A stretch of 6,151 nt of DNA from Candidatus Rokuibacteriota bacterium (lineage in GTDB: Bacteria; Methylomirabilota; Methylomirabilia; Rokubacteriales; CSP1-6), in assembly GCA_003221595.1 (NCBI GenBank), contig QHSM01000132.1:1-6151 (forward strand). Direction: 5' to 3'. Below the pieces are notes generated by a model. It was not told the origin of the DNA, did no database searches, and worked only from the letters and a program-made list of their open reading frames with translations. How positions within the stretch are numbered: the stretch's first letter is position 1; each line of letters starts with the position of its first letter. The position numbers and the translations under genes were made by a program. Of the stretch, positions 1 through 6,151 are shown piece after piece.

Positions 1-168
1 GTCCTGCGCTGGCAGGCCGCCGAGAAGCGGCTCTGGTCGGACGCACCGGTGCGCCTCTCGCGCGACGGCGCCACGGCCGAAGGCACGGCGCTCGACGTGC
101 GGACCGCCGACGGCGCCTTGACGCTGACCGGGCGCGTGCGCACCACCTTCAGCGGGGGCGGCCAGTGA
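1..168 (+). CDS. lptC: LptC, LPS export protein, C-terminal fragment
   Basis: This frame is open from the first base and ends at TGA 166-168, giving 55 residues of a protein whose start lies outside the window. The visible part has the pattern of the LptC C-terminal end: an aromatic/basic stretch (W4, K9, R10, W12), then SDAPVRLSRDG at residues 13-23, then a short beta-strand pattern (GTALDV, ALTLTGRV). In the known family, LptC is a membrane-anchored periplasmic protein with a beta-jellyroll fold that passes LPS from the LptB2FG transporter to LptA. The identification rests on this motif-like match plus the position directly before lptA and lptB, which is the usual order. The stop overlaps the lptA GTG start by 4 bases (GTGA), suggesting coupled translation. 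The short length makes the call good but not certain. Confidence 0.8.
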   Translation, partial: VLRWQAAEKRLWSDAPVRLSRDGATAEGTALDVRTADGALTLTGRVRTTFSGGGQ

Positions 169-731
169 CGGCGCGGGTGCTGCTGGGCGCCCTGCTCGTC
201 GCGCTGATGCCCGGACTCGCGGCCGGCCAGCTCCCGATCCCCGGGGCGCCGGGCGGGACGAAGTCGAAGGACGACAAGGCGCAGCCGCTCACGGTGGACG
301 CCGACCGGATGGAGCGCTTCGGCAAGGAGAACCTCGTCATCTTCAGCGGCAACGTCGTGGCGCGACGTGATAACTCCGTGCAGTACGCCGAGCGCGTCGA
401 GGTCTATCTGGACGAGAAGGGCGACCGCGTTCTTCGAACGGTCTCGACCGGCGGCGTGCGCATCATCACCAAGGACTGCCGCACCGGGACGGCGAAGCGC
501 GCGGAGTACTTCGACCTCGAGCAGCGGGTGACGCTCACCGGCAACGCCCGGGTCTGGGAAGAGGACAACGTCGTGTCCGGGGACACGATCACGCTCTTCA
601 TTTCCCAGGATCGGTCCATCGTCCAGGGCGGCAAGCAGGAGCGGGTCAAGGCCGTCTTCTACGCGAAGGACGCCGAAAAAGGGAACGGCGAGGCCGCGCC
701 GCGGCGGACCGCCGAGTCCTGCAAGAACTGA
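165..731 (+). CDS. lptA: LptA, periplasmic LPS transport protein (OstA-like)
   Basis: This 188-residue protein begins at GTG 165, which overlaps the lptC stop; a G-rich stretch at 154-158 may serve as a weak ribosome binding site. Residues 1-21 look like a Sec signal peptide: a basic residue at R4, a hydrophobic core (VLLGALLVALM) and a small-residue cleavage region (LAAG). A Pro/Gly/Lys linker (22-40) follows, then the LptA/OstA beta-jellyroll region from about 41 to 165. Family-like signatures are PLTVDADRME (41-50), VIFSGNVVARRDN (58-70), AEYFD (113-117), and LTGNARVWEEDNVVSGDTI (124-142). LptA subunits form the periplasmic bridge that carries LPS from LptC to LptD in the outer membrane. 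The size matches the family (about 170-200 residues). The basic, charged tail (about 166-188) contains C186, which with C105 is the only other cysteine. The stop is 3 bases before lptB. The identity is firm from sequence pattern and context together. Confidence 0.92.
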   Translation: MTARVLLGALLVALMPGLAAGQLPIPGAPGGTKSKDDKAQPLTVDADRMERFGKENLVIFSGNVVARRDNSVQYAERVEVYLDEKGDRVLRTVSTGGVRIITKDCRTGTAKRAEYFDLEQRVTLTGNARVWEEDNVVSGDTITLFISQDRSIVQGGKQERVKAVFYAKDAEKGNGEAAPRRTAESCKN

Positions 732-734
732 TCG

Positions 735-1457
735 ATGGAAGGTCTCGTCGCGCAGGGACTCGTCAAGTGGTTCAAGAGCCGCAGGGTCGTGGACTCCGTC
801 TCCCTCGACATCCAGCGCGGTGAGATCGTCGGGCTTCTCGGCCCCAACGGCGCCGGCAAGACGACCTCGTTCTACATGATGGTCGGTCTGCTCCCGGCCG
901 ACGGCGGCCGGATCTTCCTCGAGGGCGAGGAGATCACCGGGCTTCCCATGTATCAGCGGTGCCGCAAGGGCATCGGCTATCTGCCGCAGGAATCTTCGGT
1001 ATTCAGGAAGCTGACCGTCGAGCAAAACCTGCTCGCGATCCTCGAGACGCTCGACCTCTCGGGCGCCGAGCGCCGGGAGCGCGCCCGCGAGCTCCTGGCC
1101 GAGCTCGACCTCACGTCGCTCGCGCGCTATCCGGCCTACACGCTCTCGGGCGGCGAGCGCCGCCGCCTCGAGATCACGCGCGCGCTCGTCACGTCGCCGC
1201 AGTACCTCCTCCTGGACGAACCGTTCACGGGAATCGATCCCATCGCGATCGGCAACATTCAGGAGATCGTCGCCAGGCTTCGGGAACGGGGGATCGGCAT
1301 TCTGATAACGGACCATAACGTGCGCGAAACTCTCGCCATTACCGACCGCGCTTACATTCTCTACGACGGCAAGATCCTGGTCGCGGGCACCGCGACCGAG
1401 ATCGCCAACAACTCGGTCGCCCGGGAAATTTACCTGGGCGAGCGGTTCGCCCTGTAG
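735..1457 (+). CDS. lptB: LptB, LPS export ABC transporter ATP-binding protein
   Basis: This is a 240-residue ABC ATPase without a membrane segment. It powers LPS extraction from the inner membrane as the LptB2 dimer with LptF and LptG, which are not in this window. Visible motifs are Walker A GPNGAGKT (36-43), the Q-loop YLPQE with Q85, the signature LSGGE (137-141), Walker B ending in LLLDEP (D161, E162), and the switch histidine H194 in ITDHNVRET. The SVFRKL stretch holds F90 and R91, matching the groove residues that couple E. coli LptB to LptF/LptG. The DHNVRET motif and the C-terminal YLGERF ending are typical of LptB and separate it from branched-chain amino-acid transporter ATPases. 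The start aligns with the N-terminus of E. coli LptB (about 241 residues) without a gap. No strong ribosome binding site is visible, so translation probably follows from lptA, whose stop is 3 bases upstream. Confidence 0.97.
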   Translation: MEGLVAQGLVKWFKSRRVVDSVSLDIQRGEIVGLLGPNGAGKTTSFYMMVGLLPADGGRIFLEGEEITGLPMYQRCRKGIGYLPQESSVFRKLTVEQNLLAILETLDLSGAERRERARELLAELDLTSLARYPAYTLSGGERRRLEITRALVTSPQYLLLDEPFTGIDPIAIGNIQEIVARLRERGIGILITDHNVRETLAITDRAYILYDGKILVAGTATEIANNSVAREIYLGERFAL

Positions 1458-1458
1458 C

Positions 1459-1470
1459 GGAGACGAGAGA
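1459..1470 (+). promoter_or_regulatory. Probable ribosome binding site of rpoN
   Basis: The 18-base gap between lptB and rpoN holds a purine-rich stretch, GGAGACGAGAGA, ending 5 bases before ATG 1476. Its GGAG core lies 13 bases upstream, which is somewhat far, while GAGAGA lies closer. It supports the first ATG; a second in-frame ATG at 1482 would be 11 bases from the end of this stretch. Confidence 0.45.
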
Positions 1471-1475
1471 CCCCT

Positions 1476-2942
1476 ATGGCCATGGAAGCACGGCTCTCAC
1501 TCCGGCAAAGCCAGCGCGTCGTGATGACGCCGCTGCTCCAGCAGGCGATCCAGCTCTTGCAGCTCTCGACCCTCGAGCTCCAGGAAGTCGTCCAGAAGGA
1601 GCTGCTCGAGAACCCGATGCTCGAGGAGGTCACCCCGGACACGCCCGAGACCACCGACGGCCCGGCCACCGCCGACACGCCGCCGGCGCCAACGGTCGAG
1701 CCGATAACGGCCGAGACGCCCCCGACGACCGAGCGCCAGACCGACGAGCTCCCGTTCGACTTCACCGCGGTCATGTCGGCGGCGGACGACGACCACGAGG
1801 AGCGCTCGCTGGTCTCGCAGGAGGACCGTGAGGACCTCCCGTTCGAGAACGTCATCCGGACCCAGATCTCGCTGGCCGACCATCTCGACGAGCAGCTGCG
1901 ATTCGCGACGGAGGACGTCACCGTCCGGCGCATCGGCGCCGAGATCATCGGCAATCTCGACGAGGACGGCTATCTCCGCGCCGAGCTCGAGGAGATCGCC
2001 CAGCGGTGCGCCGTCTCCGCCGACGAGGTGGCCAAGGTCGTCGAGCTCGTGCAGGGCTTCGACCCGCCCGGGGTGGCGGCCCGGTCCATCCAGGAATGCC
2101 TGCTGCTCCAGCTCCGGCGCGACCCGCTGCCGGACCCGGTCTCGGTCGAGATCATCGAGGCGCACTTCGACGACCTGAGCCGGCGGCGCTATCAGGACAT
2201 CGCGCGGGCCATGAAGCTGGCCCTCGATCGCATCATGGAGTCGGTCGAGGAGATCATGGGCCTCGAGCCGAAGCCCGGCCGGCGCTTCGGAGGCAACGAC
2301 TCGCGCTACATCGTGCCCGACGTCTTCGTCTACAAGCTCGGCACCGAGTACACGGTCGTCCTCAACGAGGACGGCATTCCGCGCCTCCGGGTGAACGGGC
2401 TCTACCGCTCGCTCCTGCGTACGCCCGGCTCCGGCGACGAGGCCAAGCAGTACGTCGAGCAAAAGCTCCGGTCCGCGCTGTGGCTGATCAAGAGCGTGGA
2501 TCAGCGCCAGCGGACGCTGCGCAAGGTCACGCAGTCGATCGTGAAGTTCCAGCGCGACTTTCTGGACCGGGGGCTGTCCCATCTCCGCCCGCTGTCGCTG
2601 CGCGACGTCGGCGAGGACATCGGCATGCACGAGTCGACGATCAGCCGGGTGACGACCAACAAGTACGTCGAGACCCCGCAGGGGCTGTTCGAGCTGAAGT
2701 ACTTCTTCCACAGCGGTATCGCGTCGGGCGACGGGGAGATGGTGTCCTCGGTCTCGGTCAAGAAGATGATCCAGGACATCCTGGCGGCCGAGGACGCGGC
2801 CAAGCCGCAGTCCGATCAGGAAGTCGCCCAGGCCCTGCAGAAGCGGGGTCTCACGATCGCGCGGCGGACGGTCGCCAAGTACCGCGAGGAGCTCGGCATC
2901 CTGCCCTCGCACCAGCGCCGGCTCGCGCCCCGGAAGCGCTGA
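1476..2942 (+). CDS. rpoN: RpoN, RNA polymerase sigma-54 factor
   Basis: This 488-residue protein is sigma-54, which directs RNA polymerase to -24/-12 promoters and requires an enhancer-binding AAA+ activator to open them. Region I (about 3-50) is the glutamine- and leucine-rich activator-response segment, with MTPLLQQAIQLLQLSTLEL (17-35) and LLENPMLEE. Region II (about 52-118) is a variable acidic linker, here rich in Thr, Pro, Glu and Asp. Region III begins near 120 with the core-binding domain (NLDEDGYL 160-167, GFDPPGVAARS 194-204). The DNA-binding part includes a helix-turn-helix (about 373-397, LSLRDVGEDIGMHESTISR), ELKYFFHSG (406-414), and the RpoN box ARRTVAKYRE (462-471), which contacts the -24 element. 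Length is close to E. coli RpoN (477), and all regions are intact. An alternative start exists at ATG 1482. The lptB-rpoN order is a common conserved arrangement. No -24/-12 promoter is visible upstream, so autoregulation is not supported here. Confidence 0.98.
   Translation: MAMEARLSLRQSQRVVMTPLLQQAIQLLQLSTLELQEVVQKELLENPMLEEVTPDTPETTDGPATADTPPAPTVEPITAETPPTTERQTDELPFDFTAVMSAADDDHEERSLVSQEDREDLPFENVIRTQISLADHLDEQLRFATEDVTVRRIGAEIIGNLDEDGYLRAELEEIAQRCAVSADEVAKVVELVQGFDPPGVAARSIQECLLLQLRRDPLPDPVSVEIIEAHFDDLSRRRYQDIARAMKLALDRIMESVEEIMGLEPKPGRRFGGNDSRYIVPDVFVYKLGTEYTVVLNEDGIPRLRVNGLYRSLLRTPGSGDEAKQYVEQKLRSALWLIKSVDQRQRTLRKVTQSIVKFQRDFLDRGLSHLRPLSLRDVGEDIGMHESTISRVTTNKYVETPQGLFELKYFFHSGIASGDGEMVSSVSVKKMIQDILAAEDAAKPQSDQEVAQALQKRGLTIARRTVAKYREELGILPSHQRRLAPRKR
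1632..1736 (+). repeat. Thr/Pro/acid-rich quasi-repeats in the RpoN linker
   Basis: Residues 53-87 of RpoN are low-complexity and contain near-repeats: DTPETT (55-60), TADTPPAPT (65-73) and TAETPPTTE (78-86). The two longer units start at bases 1668 and 1707 and resemble each other at DNA level too, with differences such as GACACG versus GAGACG. The segment lies within the sigma-54 region II linker, which is known to vary in length and composition. It may have grown by small duplications. This is a weak, imperfect repeat and not a mobile or regulatory element. Confidence 0.4.
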
Positions 2943-2943
2943 C

Positions 2944-2950
2944 GGGCGGG
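2944..2950 (+). promoter_or_regulatory. Possible ribosome binding site favouring ATG 2955 of rapZ
   Basis: A GGGCGGG stretch occupies most of the short gap after the rpoN stop. It ends 4 bases before ATG 2955 but only 1 base before GTG 2952, so spacing favours the ATG. The match to the consensus is poor in a GC-rich genome, and termination-coupled reinitiation from rpoN is equally possible. Confidence 0.3.
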
Positions 2951-2954
2951 CGTG

Positions 2955-3824
2955 ATGACGGCCCCCCTGTCGTTCGTCGTCATCACCGGGCTGAGCGGCG
3001 CGGGCAAGAGCTTCGCGATCAAATGCTTCGAGGACATGGGGTTCTTCTGCGTCGACAACCTGCCCACCACGCTCATTCCGACGTTCGCCGACCTGATCAC
3101 TCGCTCCGATCAGCCCATCCACCGGGTCGCCCTCGGCGTCGACGTGCGCGAGGGCGCGTACCTCTCGAGCCTCCTCGACACGATCCGCGAGCTGAAGGCC
3201 CGCGGCCACACGGTGGAAGTCCTCTTCCTGGAGGCGACCGAGGAGACGCTGGTGCGCCGCTATCACGAGTCGCGGCGGCGCCATCCCCTGGCCGGCGACG
3301 GCAACGCGCTCGACGGCATCCGCGCCGAGCGCAAGGCGCTGTCCAACCTCCGCGAGGTCGCCGATCGGATCGTCGACACGACCGCACTGACCGTCCACCA
3401 GCTCAAGGACCGGCTCGTCGAGCTGTACGTGGCGCCCAGGGCGCGAACCGGCCTGGCGCCCACCCTGGTGTCGTTCGGCTTCAAGCACGGCGTGCCGTTC
3501 GACGCCGATCTCGTGTTCGACGTCCGCTTCCTGCCCAACCCGCACTTCGTGGACGCGCTGCGGGCGCTCGACGGCCGCGACGAGCGCGTGCGCACCTTCG
3601 TGCTGAGCCATCCGGAGAGCAAGGAGCTGCTGCGCCGGCTCGAGGACTTCCTGCGGTTCGTCCTGCCCTTCTACGAGCGGGAGGGGAAGGCCTATCTCAC
3701 CGTCGCCATCGGCTGCACCGGCGGCCGGCACCGATCCGTGACCGTCGCGGAGGAGCTCAAGCGCTTCCTCGCCGGGGTCGGCTACGCGCCGACTGTCGTG
3801 CATCGCGACCTCCAGCGAGAGTAG
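2955..3824 (+). CDS. rapZ: RapZ (YvcJ/YhbJ family) P-loop nucleotide-binding regulator
   Basis: The protein is 289 residues from ATG 2955, or 290 from the adjacent GTG 2952. Positions below count from the GTG. The N-terminal kinase-like half shows Walker A GLSGAGKS (13-20), the family motif GFFCVDNLP (30-38) and RYHESRRRHPL (103-113). The C-terminal half shows SFGFKHGVPFDADLVFDVRF (174-193), LPNP (194-197) and GCTGGRHRSV (254-263), the phosphate-binding motif near the likely aminosugar ligand site. In E. coli, RapZ binds glucosamine-6-phosphate and guides RNase E to the small RNA GlmZ, controlling glmS; B. subtilis YvcJ hydrolyses nucleotides. The C-terminus here (VVHRDLQRE) lacks the basic KRK tail that E. 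coli RapZ uses for RNA binding, so the RNA role may not carry over. The gene lies 9-12 bases after rpoN, and rpoN-rapZ linkage is widely conserved, although hpf and ptsN or hprK are usually in between. Family identity is secure; the physiological target here is unknown. Confidence 0.96.
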   Translation: MTAPLSFVVITGLSGAGKSFAIKCFEDMGFFCVDNLPTTLIPTFADLITRSDQPIHRVALGVDVREGAYLSSLLDTIRELKARGHTVEVLFLEATEETLVRRYHESRRRHPLAGDGNALDGIRAERKALSNLREVADRIVDTTALTVHQLKDRLVELYVAPRARTGLAPTLVSFGFKHGVPFDADLVFDVRFLPNPHFVDALRALDGRDERVRTFVLSHPESKELLRRLEDFLRFVLPFYEREGKAYLTVAIGCTGGRHRSVTVAEELKRFLAGVGYAPTVVHRDLQRE

Positions 3825-3837
3825 GATCCGCGCGCGC

Positions 3838-5934
3838 GTGAGAGACCGGCTCGCGTTCTGCCTCGGCGTCCACAATCACCAGCCGATCGGCAACTTCGAA
3901 CACGTCCTCGTCGAGGCGACGGAGCGCGCCTACCGTCCCTTCCTCGAGCGGCTCGAGGCGCGCCCGGAGGTCCGGGTGAGCGTGCACTGCACGGGCAGCC
4001 TGCTGGAGTGGCTGCGCGAGCGCGCGCCGCGCACCTTCGATCTCCTCGGCACCGTCGCGGCCCGCGGCCAGGTCGAGCTCCTGACCGGCGGATTCTACGA
4101 GCCGATCCTTGCCGTGCTGCCCGATCACGACAAGATCGGACAGATCGAGCGGCTGACCGCCTTCCTCAAGACGCATTTCGGCGTGCGGCCCCGCGGCATG
4201 TGGCTCGCCGAGCGCGTCTGGGAGCCGCACCTGGCGCGGGCCCTGAGCGACGCCGGCGTCGAGTACGTGCTCGTCGACGACCATCACTTCGCGCTGGCCG
4301 GTCTCGACGCCGACGCGCTGAGCGGGTACTACCTGACCGAGGAGCAGGGCGTCGCCCTTCGCGTCTTTCCGATCAACCAGCGCCTGCGCTATCTGATTCC
4401 GTTCGCCGACGTCGAGGCGACGCTCGCGTATCTGGAGGCCCGACGGGATCAGGCGACCGCGATCACGATGGTCGACGATGGCGAGAAGTTCGGGGTCTGG
4501 CCCGGCACCTACGCCCACGTGTACACGGACGGGTGGCTCGATCGCTTCTTCGATCGGCTCCTGTCGACGAGCTGGCTCGAGCTGACGACGCTCGCCGACG
4601 TCGTCGAGCGGCGTCCACCGAGCGGCCCCGTCTATCTGCCGACCGCTTCGTACCGGGAGATGGGGGAGTGGGCGCTGCCGGTCGAGACGGCGCGCACGCT
4701 CGCGAGGGCCCGCGAGGAGATCGGCCGCCTCGCCGACGGCGAGCGGCTGACGGGCCTGCTCCGCGGCGGCTTCTGGCGCACCTTCCTCGTCAAGTACCCC
4801 GAGGTCGCGGATACCTACTGGAAGATGCTGCGCCTCTCGCGGGCGCTTCACGCGGCCCTCGGCCGCCGCCCCGACGATGTTCGGCTCGGCCGGGGCCAGA
4901 CCGCGCTCTGGCGCGGACAGGCCAACGACGCGTACTGGCACGGCGTGTTTGGCGGCTGCTATCTGCCGCATCTGCGCCGAGCCGTGAAGGGCGCGCTCCT
5001 GGAAGCGGAGCGATCGCTGGTCGACGCGGGCGCCGCGCCGGAGGTCGCGTGGACGCGCGAAGACGGTAACGGCGACGGACACACCGAAGTCTTCGTCCGC
5101 ACGCGCGCGCTCGCCGTCACCGTTGCGCCCGACGCCGGCGGCATGGTCACCGAGCTCGGCTACCATCCGGCGGGGCTGGACGTCGCCGACGTGCTGGCCC
5201 GGCGCCCGGAGGCGTATCACGATCAGGTCCGGGCGCGAGCCGCCGCCGATGCCGCCGGCGCCGCGCGCACGATCCACGAGGCCGCCGCGCCCAAGGAAGC
5301 CGGGCTCGACGCTCTGCTCGCGTACGACGATTTCCGCCGAGGATCGCTGATCGAAGGACTCTTCGACGACGGCCAGACGCCCATCGATCCGGTCGCGCCC
5401 TGGGCCGCCGCCCGCGGCGTGCTGGCGGCCGGGCGTCTGGACTGCGTCGTGCAGGAGGCGCCCGACGGCGCCTCGGTCGTCCTCTCGCGCGCCCCGACGG
5501 CGGACCTGCCGCTCGCGCTCGAGAAACGGCTGACGATCCGCGACGCGACGCTCGAGGTCGAGTATCGTGTTCGGCCGGCAGCGGACCGGCGGCTCACCGG
5601 ACGGTGGGCGGTGCAGTGGAACCTCGCGCTCACCGCCGGCAACGCGCCCGACCGGTATCTCGACCTCGCGACACGTCCGTCGCTCGGCAGCTCGGGGCGC
5701 GAGGCGAGCCTCTCGGCGGTCACGATGATCGACGAGTGGGCGGCGGTGGAAGCCCGGCTTCACTGGAGCCCGGCCGCCGAGCTCGGCTGGGGCCCGGTCG
5801 AGACCGTGTCCCTCTCCGAGGGCGGGTTCGAGCGGATCTATCAGGGCACGGCGCTGCTCCTCGTGTGGCGCCTGGACGTCGCGCCCGGCGACGAGTGCCG
5901 CCTCGCCGCAACACTGAGGCTGGCCCGCCGATGA
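3838..5934 (+). CDS. GH57 4-alpha-glucanotransferase / alpha-amylase
   Basis: This 698-residue protein starts at GTG 3838, with AGGA 11 bases upstream (3823-3826), and belongs to glycoside hydrolase family 57. The N-terminal (beta/alpha)7 catalytic domain (about 5-300) has the family's conserved regions: HNHQP (12-16), GGFYEP (84-89), WLAERVWEP (122-130) with E125 as probable nucleophile, and DDGEKFGVWP (213-222) with D214 as probable acid/base. A helical middle domain (DUF1925-like, about 305-390) contains YWHGVFGG (366-373). The C-terminal beta-rich domain (DUF1926-like, about 415-697) contains YDDFRRGSLIEGLF (496-509) and WAVQWNLAL (590-598). This architecture and length match the Thermococcus litoralis 4-alpha-glucanotransferase type (about 659 residues), not GH57 branching enzymes. 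It would move or hydrolyse alpha-1,4-glucan segments of glycogen or maltodextrin. There is no signal peptide, so it is probably cytoplasmic. Transferase versus hydrolase activity cannot be settled from sequence. Its stop overlaps the next start by 4 bases. Confidence 0.93.
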   Translation: MRDRLAFCLGVHNHQPIGNFEHVLVEATERAYRPFLERLEARPEVRVSVHCTGSLLEWLRERAPRTFDLLGTVAARGQVELLTGGFYEPILAVLPDHDKIGQIERLTAFLKTHFGVRPRGMWLAERVWEPHLARALSDAGVEYVLVDDHHFALAGLDADALSGYYLTEEQGVALRVFPINQRLRYLIPFADVEATLAYLEARRDQATAITMVDDGEKFGVWPGTYAHVYTDGWLDRFFDRLLSTSWLELTTLADVVERRPPSGPVYLPTASYREMGEWALPVETARTLARAREEIGRLADGERLTGLLRGGFWRTFLVKYPEVADTYWKMLRLSRALHAALGRRPDDVRLGRGQTALWRGQANDAYWHGVFGGCYLPHLRRAVKGALLEAERSLVDAGAAPEVAWTREDGNGDGHTEVFVRTRALAVTVAPDAGGMVTELGYHPAGLDVADVLARRPEAYHDQVRARAAADAAGAARTIHEAAAPKEAGLDALLAYDDFRRGSLIEGLFDDGQTPIDPVAPWAAARGVLAAGRLDCVVQEAPDGASVVLSRAPTADLPLALEKRLTIRDATLEVEYRVRPAADRRLTGRWAVQWNLALTAGNAPDRYLDLATRPSLGSSGREASLSAVTMIDEWAAVEARLHWSPAAELGWGPVETVSLSEGGFERIYQGTALLLVWRLDVAPGDECRLAATLRLARR

Positions 5935-6151
5935 CGCTCGACGACCCCGGACTCTTCGAGCGGGCCGACCCGCACCGGGCGCGCGACGTGCTGAGCGCGT
6001 TCCCCGCGCAGTGCCGCGCGGCGCTGGCGCTGCGCGCCACGCCCGCGCTGTCGATCGCGCGCCCCGCGCTCGTCGTGCTCGCCGGCATGGGCGGGTCGGC
6101 GGCCGGGGCCGAGCTGATCGCGGGCTGCGCCGCCGCGCGCCTGGACGTGCC
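5931..6151 (+). CDS. SIS-domain protein, probable bifunctional phosphoglucose/phosphomannose isomerase, N-terminal part
   Basis: An ATG at 5931 overlaps the GH57 stop (ATGA) and opens a frame that stays open to the window end, giving 73 complete residues; GAGG lies 11 bases upstream (5916-5919). The opening MTLDD, a helix containing LSAFPAQC (21-28), and then a hydrophobic strand leading into AGMGGSAAGAEL (51-62) fit the start of the small archaeal/bacterial PGI/PMI family. The GMGGS motif (52-56) begins the SIS phosphosugar-binding fold. Known members interconvert glucose-6-P and fructose-6-P, and also mannose-6-P and fructose-6-P. The catalytic residues and the second SIS half lie beyond the window, so another SIS sugar isomerase cannot be excluded. 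Overlap with the GH57 gene suggests coupled expression and a shared role in alpha-glucan and hexose-phosphate metabolism. Confidence 0.8.
   Translation, partial: MTLDDPGLFERADPHRARDVLSAFPAQCRAALALRATPALSIARPALVVLAGMGGSAAGAELIAGCAAARLDV

Noticed and set aside
3828..3838. Alternating CG tract just before the GH57 start, considered as a Z-DNA or hairpin element
   Set aside because: It is only about 10 bases long in a very GC-rich sequence, has no following T-run, and is not distinguishable from composition.
2006..3841. A 611-codon + strand open frame spanning the rpoN/rapZ junction in another frame
   Set aside because: It overlaps two confirmed genes, and its product is an Arg/Pro/Ala-rich sequence without domain features. 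It is a shadow frame.
1497..3875. A 792-codon open frame on the minus strand opposite rpoN and rapZ
   Set aside because: It runs antisense to two genes with clear family motifs, crosses their boundary, and its translation is a low-complexity run rich in Arg, Leu, Glu, Asp and Val with no recognisable domain. High GC at third positions removes stop codons in this frame.
4935..4953. A TGGCACG followed by TTTGGC, resembling a sigma-54 -24/-12 promoter, considered because rpoN is nearby
   Set aside because: It encodes the conserved YWHGVFGG motif of the GH57 enzyme, and the -12 element is out of register with the required GC. Coding constraint explains it.
3757..5763. A 668-codon open frame on the minus strand opposite the GH57 gene
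   Set aside because: It has the same compositional origin: its translation is Arg/Gly/Ala-rich with no family motif, whereas the + strand frame carries all GH57 conserved regions.

Overview
The window is a compact, GC-rich, single-strand gene cluster. All seven genes read on the + strand, and neighbours either overlap by 4 bases or are separated by fewer than 20 bases. I see no terminator-like hairpin and no convincing internal promoter, so it is probably one operon or part of one. No gene-free stretch reaches even 50 bases. The lptC-lptA-lptB genes imply a diderm (Gram-negative) bacterium that exports lipopolysaccharide. The very high GC, the GTG starts, and the combination of an Lpt/rpoN/rapZ block with a GH57 enzyme and a SIS-domain isomerase suggest an uncultured or environmental lineage such as Rokubacteria/Methylomirabilota, or a deltaproteobacterial relative. 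That taxonomic guess is inference only.

Layout: 1-168 is the C-terminal end of LptC (start outside the window). 165-731 is LptA, the periplasmic LPS bridge, with a signal peptide. 735-1457 is LptB, the LPS-export ATPase. 1476-2942 is RpoN (sigma-54). About 2955-3824 is RapZ, a P-loop nucleotide-binding regulator. 3838-5934 is a GH57 4-alpha-glucanotransferase/alpha-amylase. 5931 to the end is the N-terminal part of a SIS-domain protein, most like a bifunctional phosphoglucose/phosphomannose isomerase.

How they fit together: the first four genes and rapZ form a widespread proteobacterial-type block that joins LPS transport to sigma-54 and the RapZ regulator. In many relatives, hpf and ptsN or hprK lie between rpoN and rapZ. 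Here only 9-12 bases separate the two genes. The block runs straight into two sugar-metabolism genes: an enzyme acting on glycogen/maltodextrin-type alpha-glucans, and an isomerase interconverting glucose-6-P, fructose-6-P and mannose-6-P. A link between envelope sugar supply, RapZ sensing and storage-glucan turnover is a reasonable inference but is not shown by the sequence.

I found no mobile element, CRISPR array, RNA gene or clearly new system. The points worth a second look concern gene order and a few protein details. Several very long open frames on the opposite strand or in alternative frames are GC-driven shadows of the real genes.
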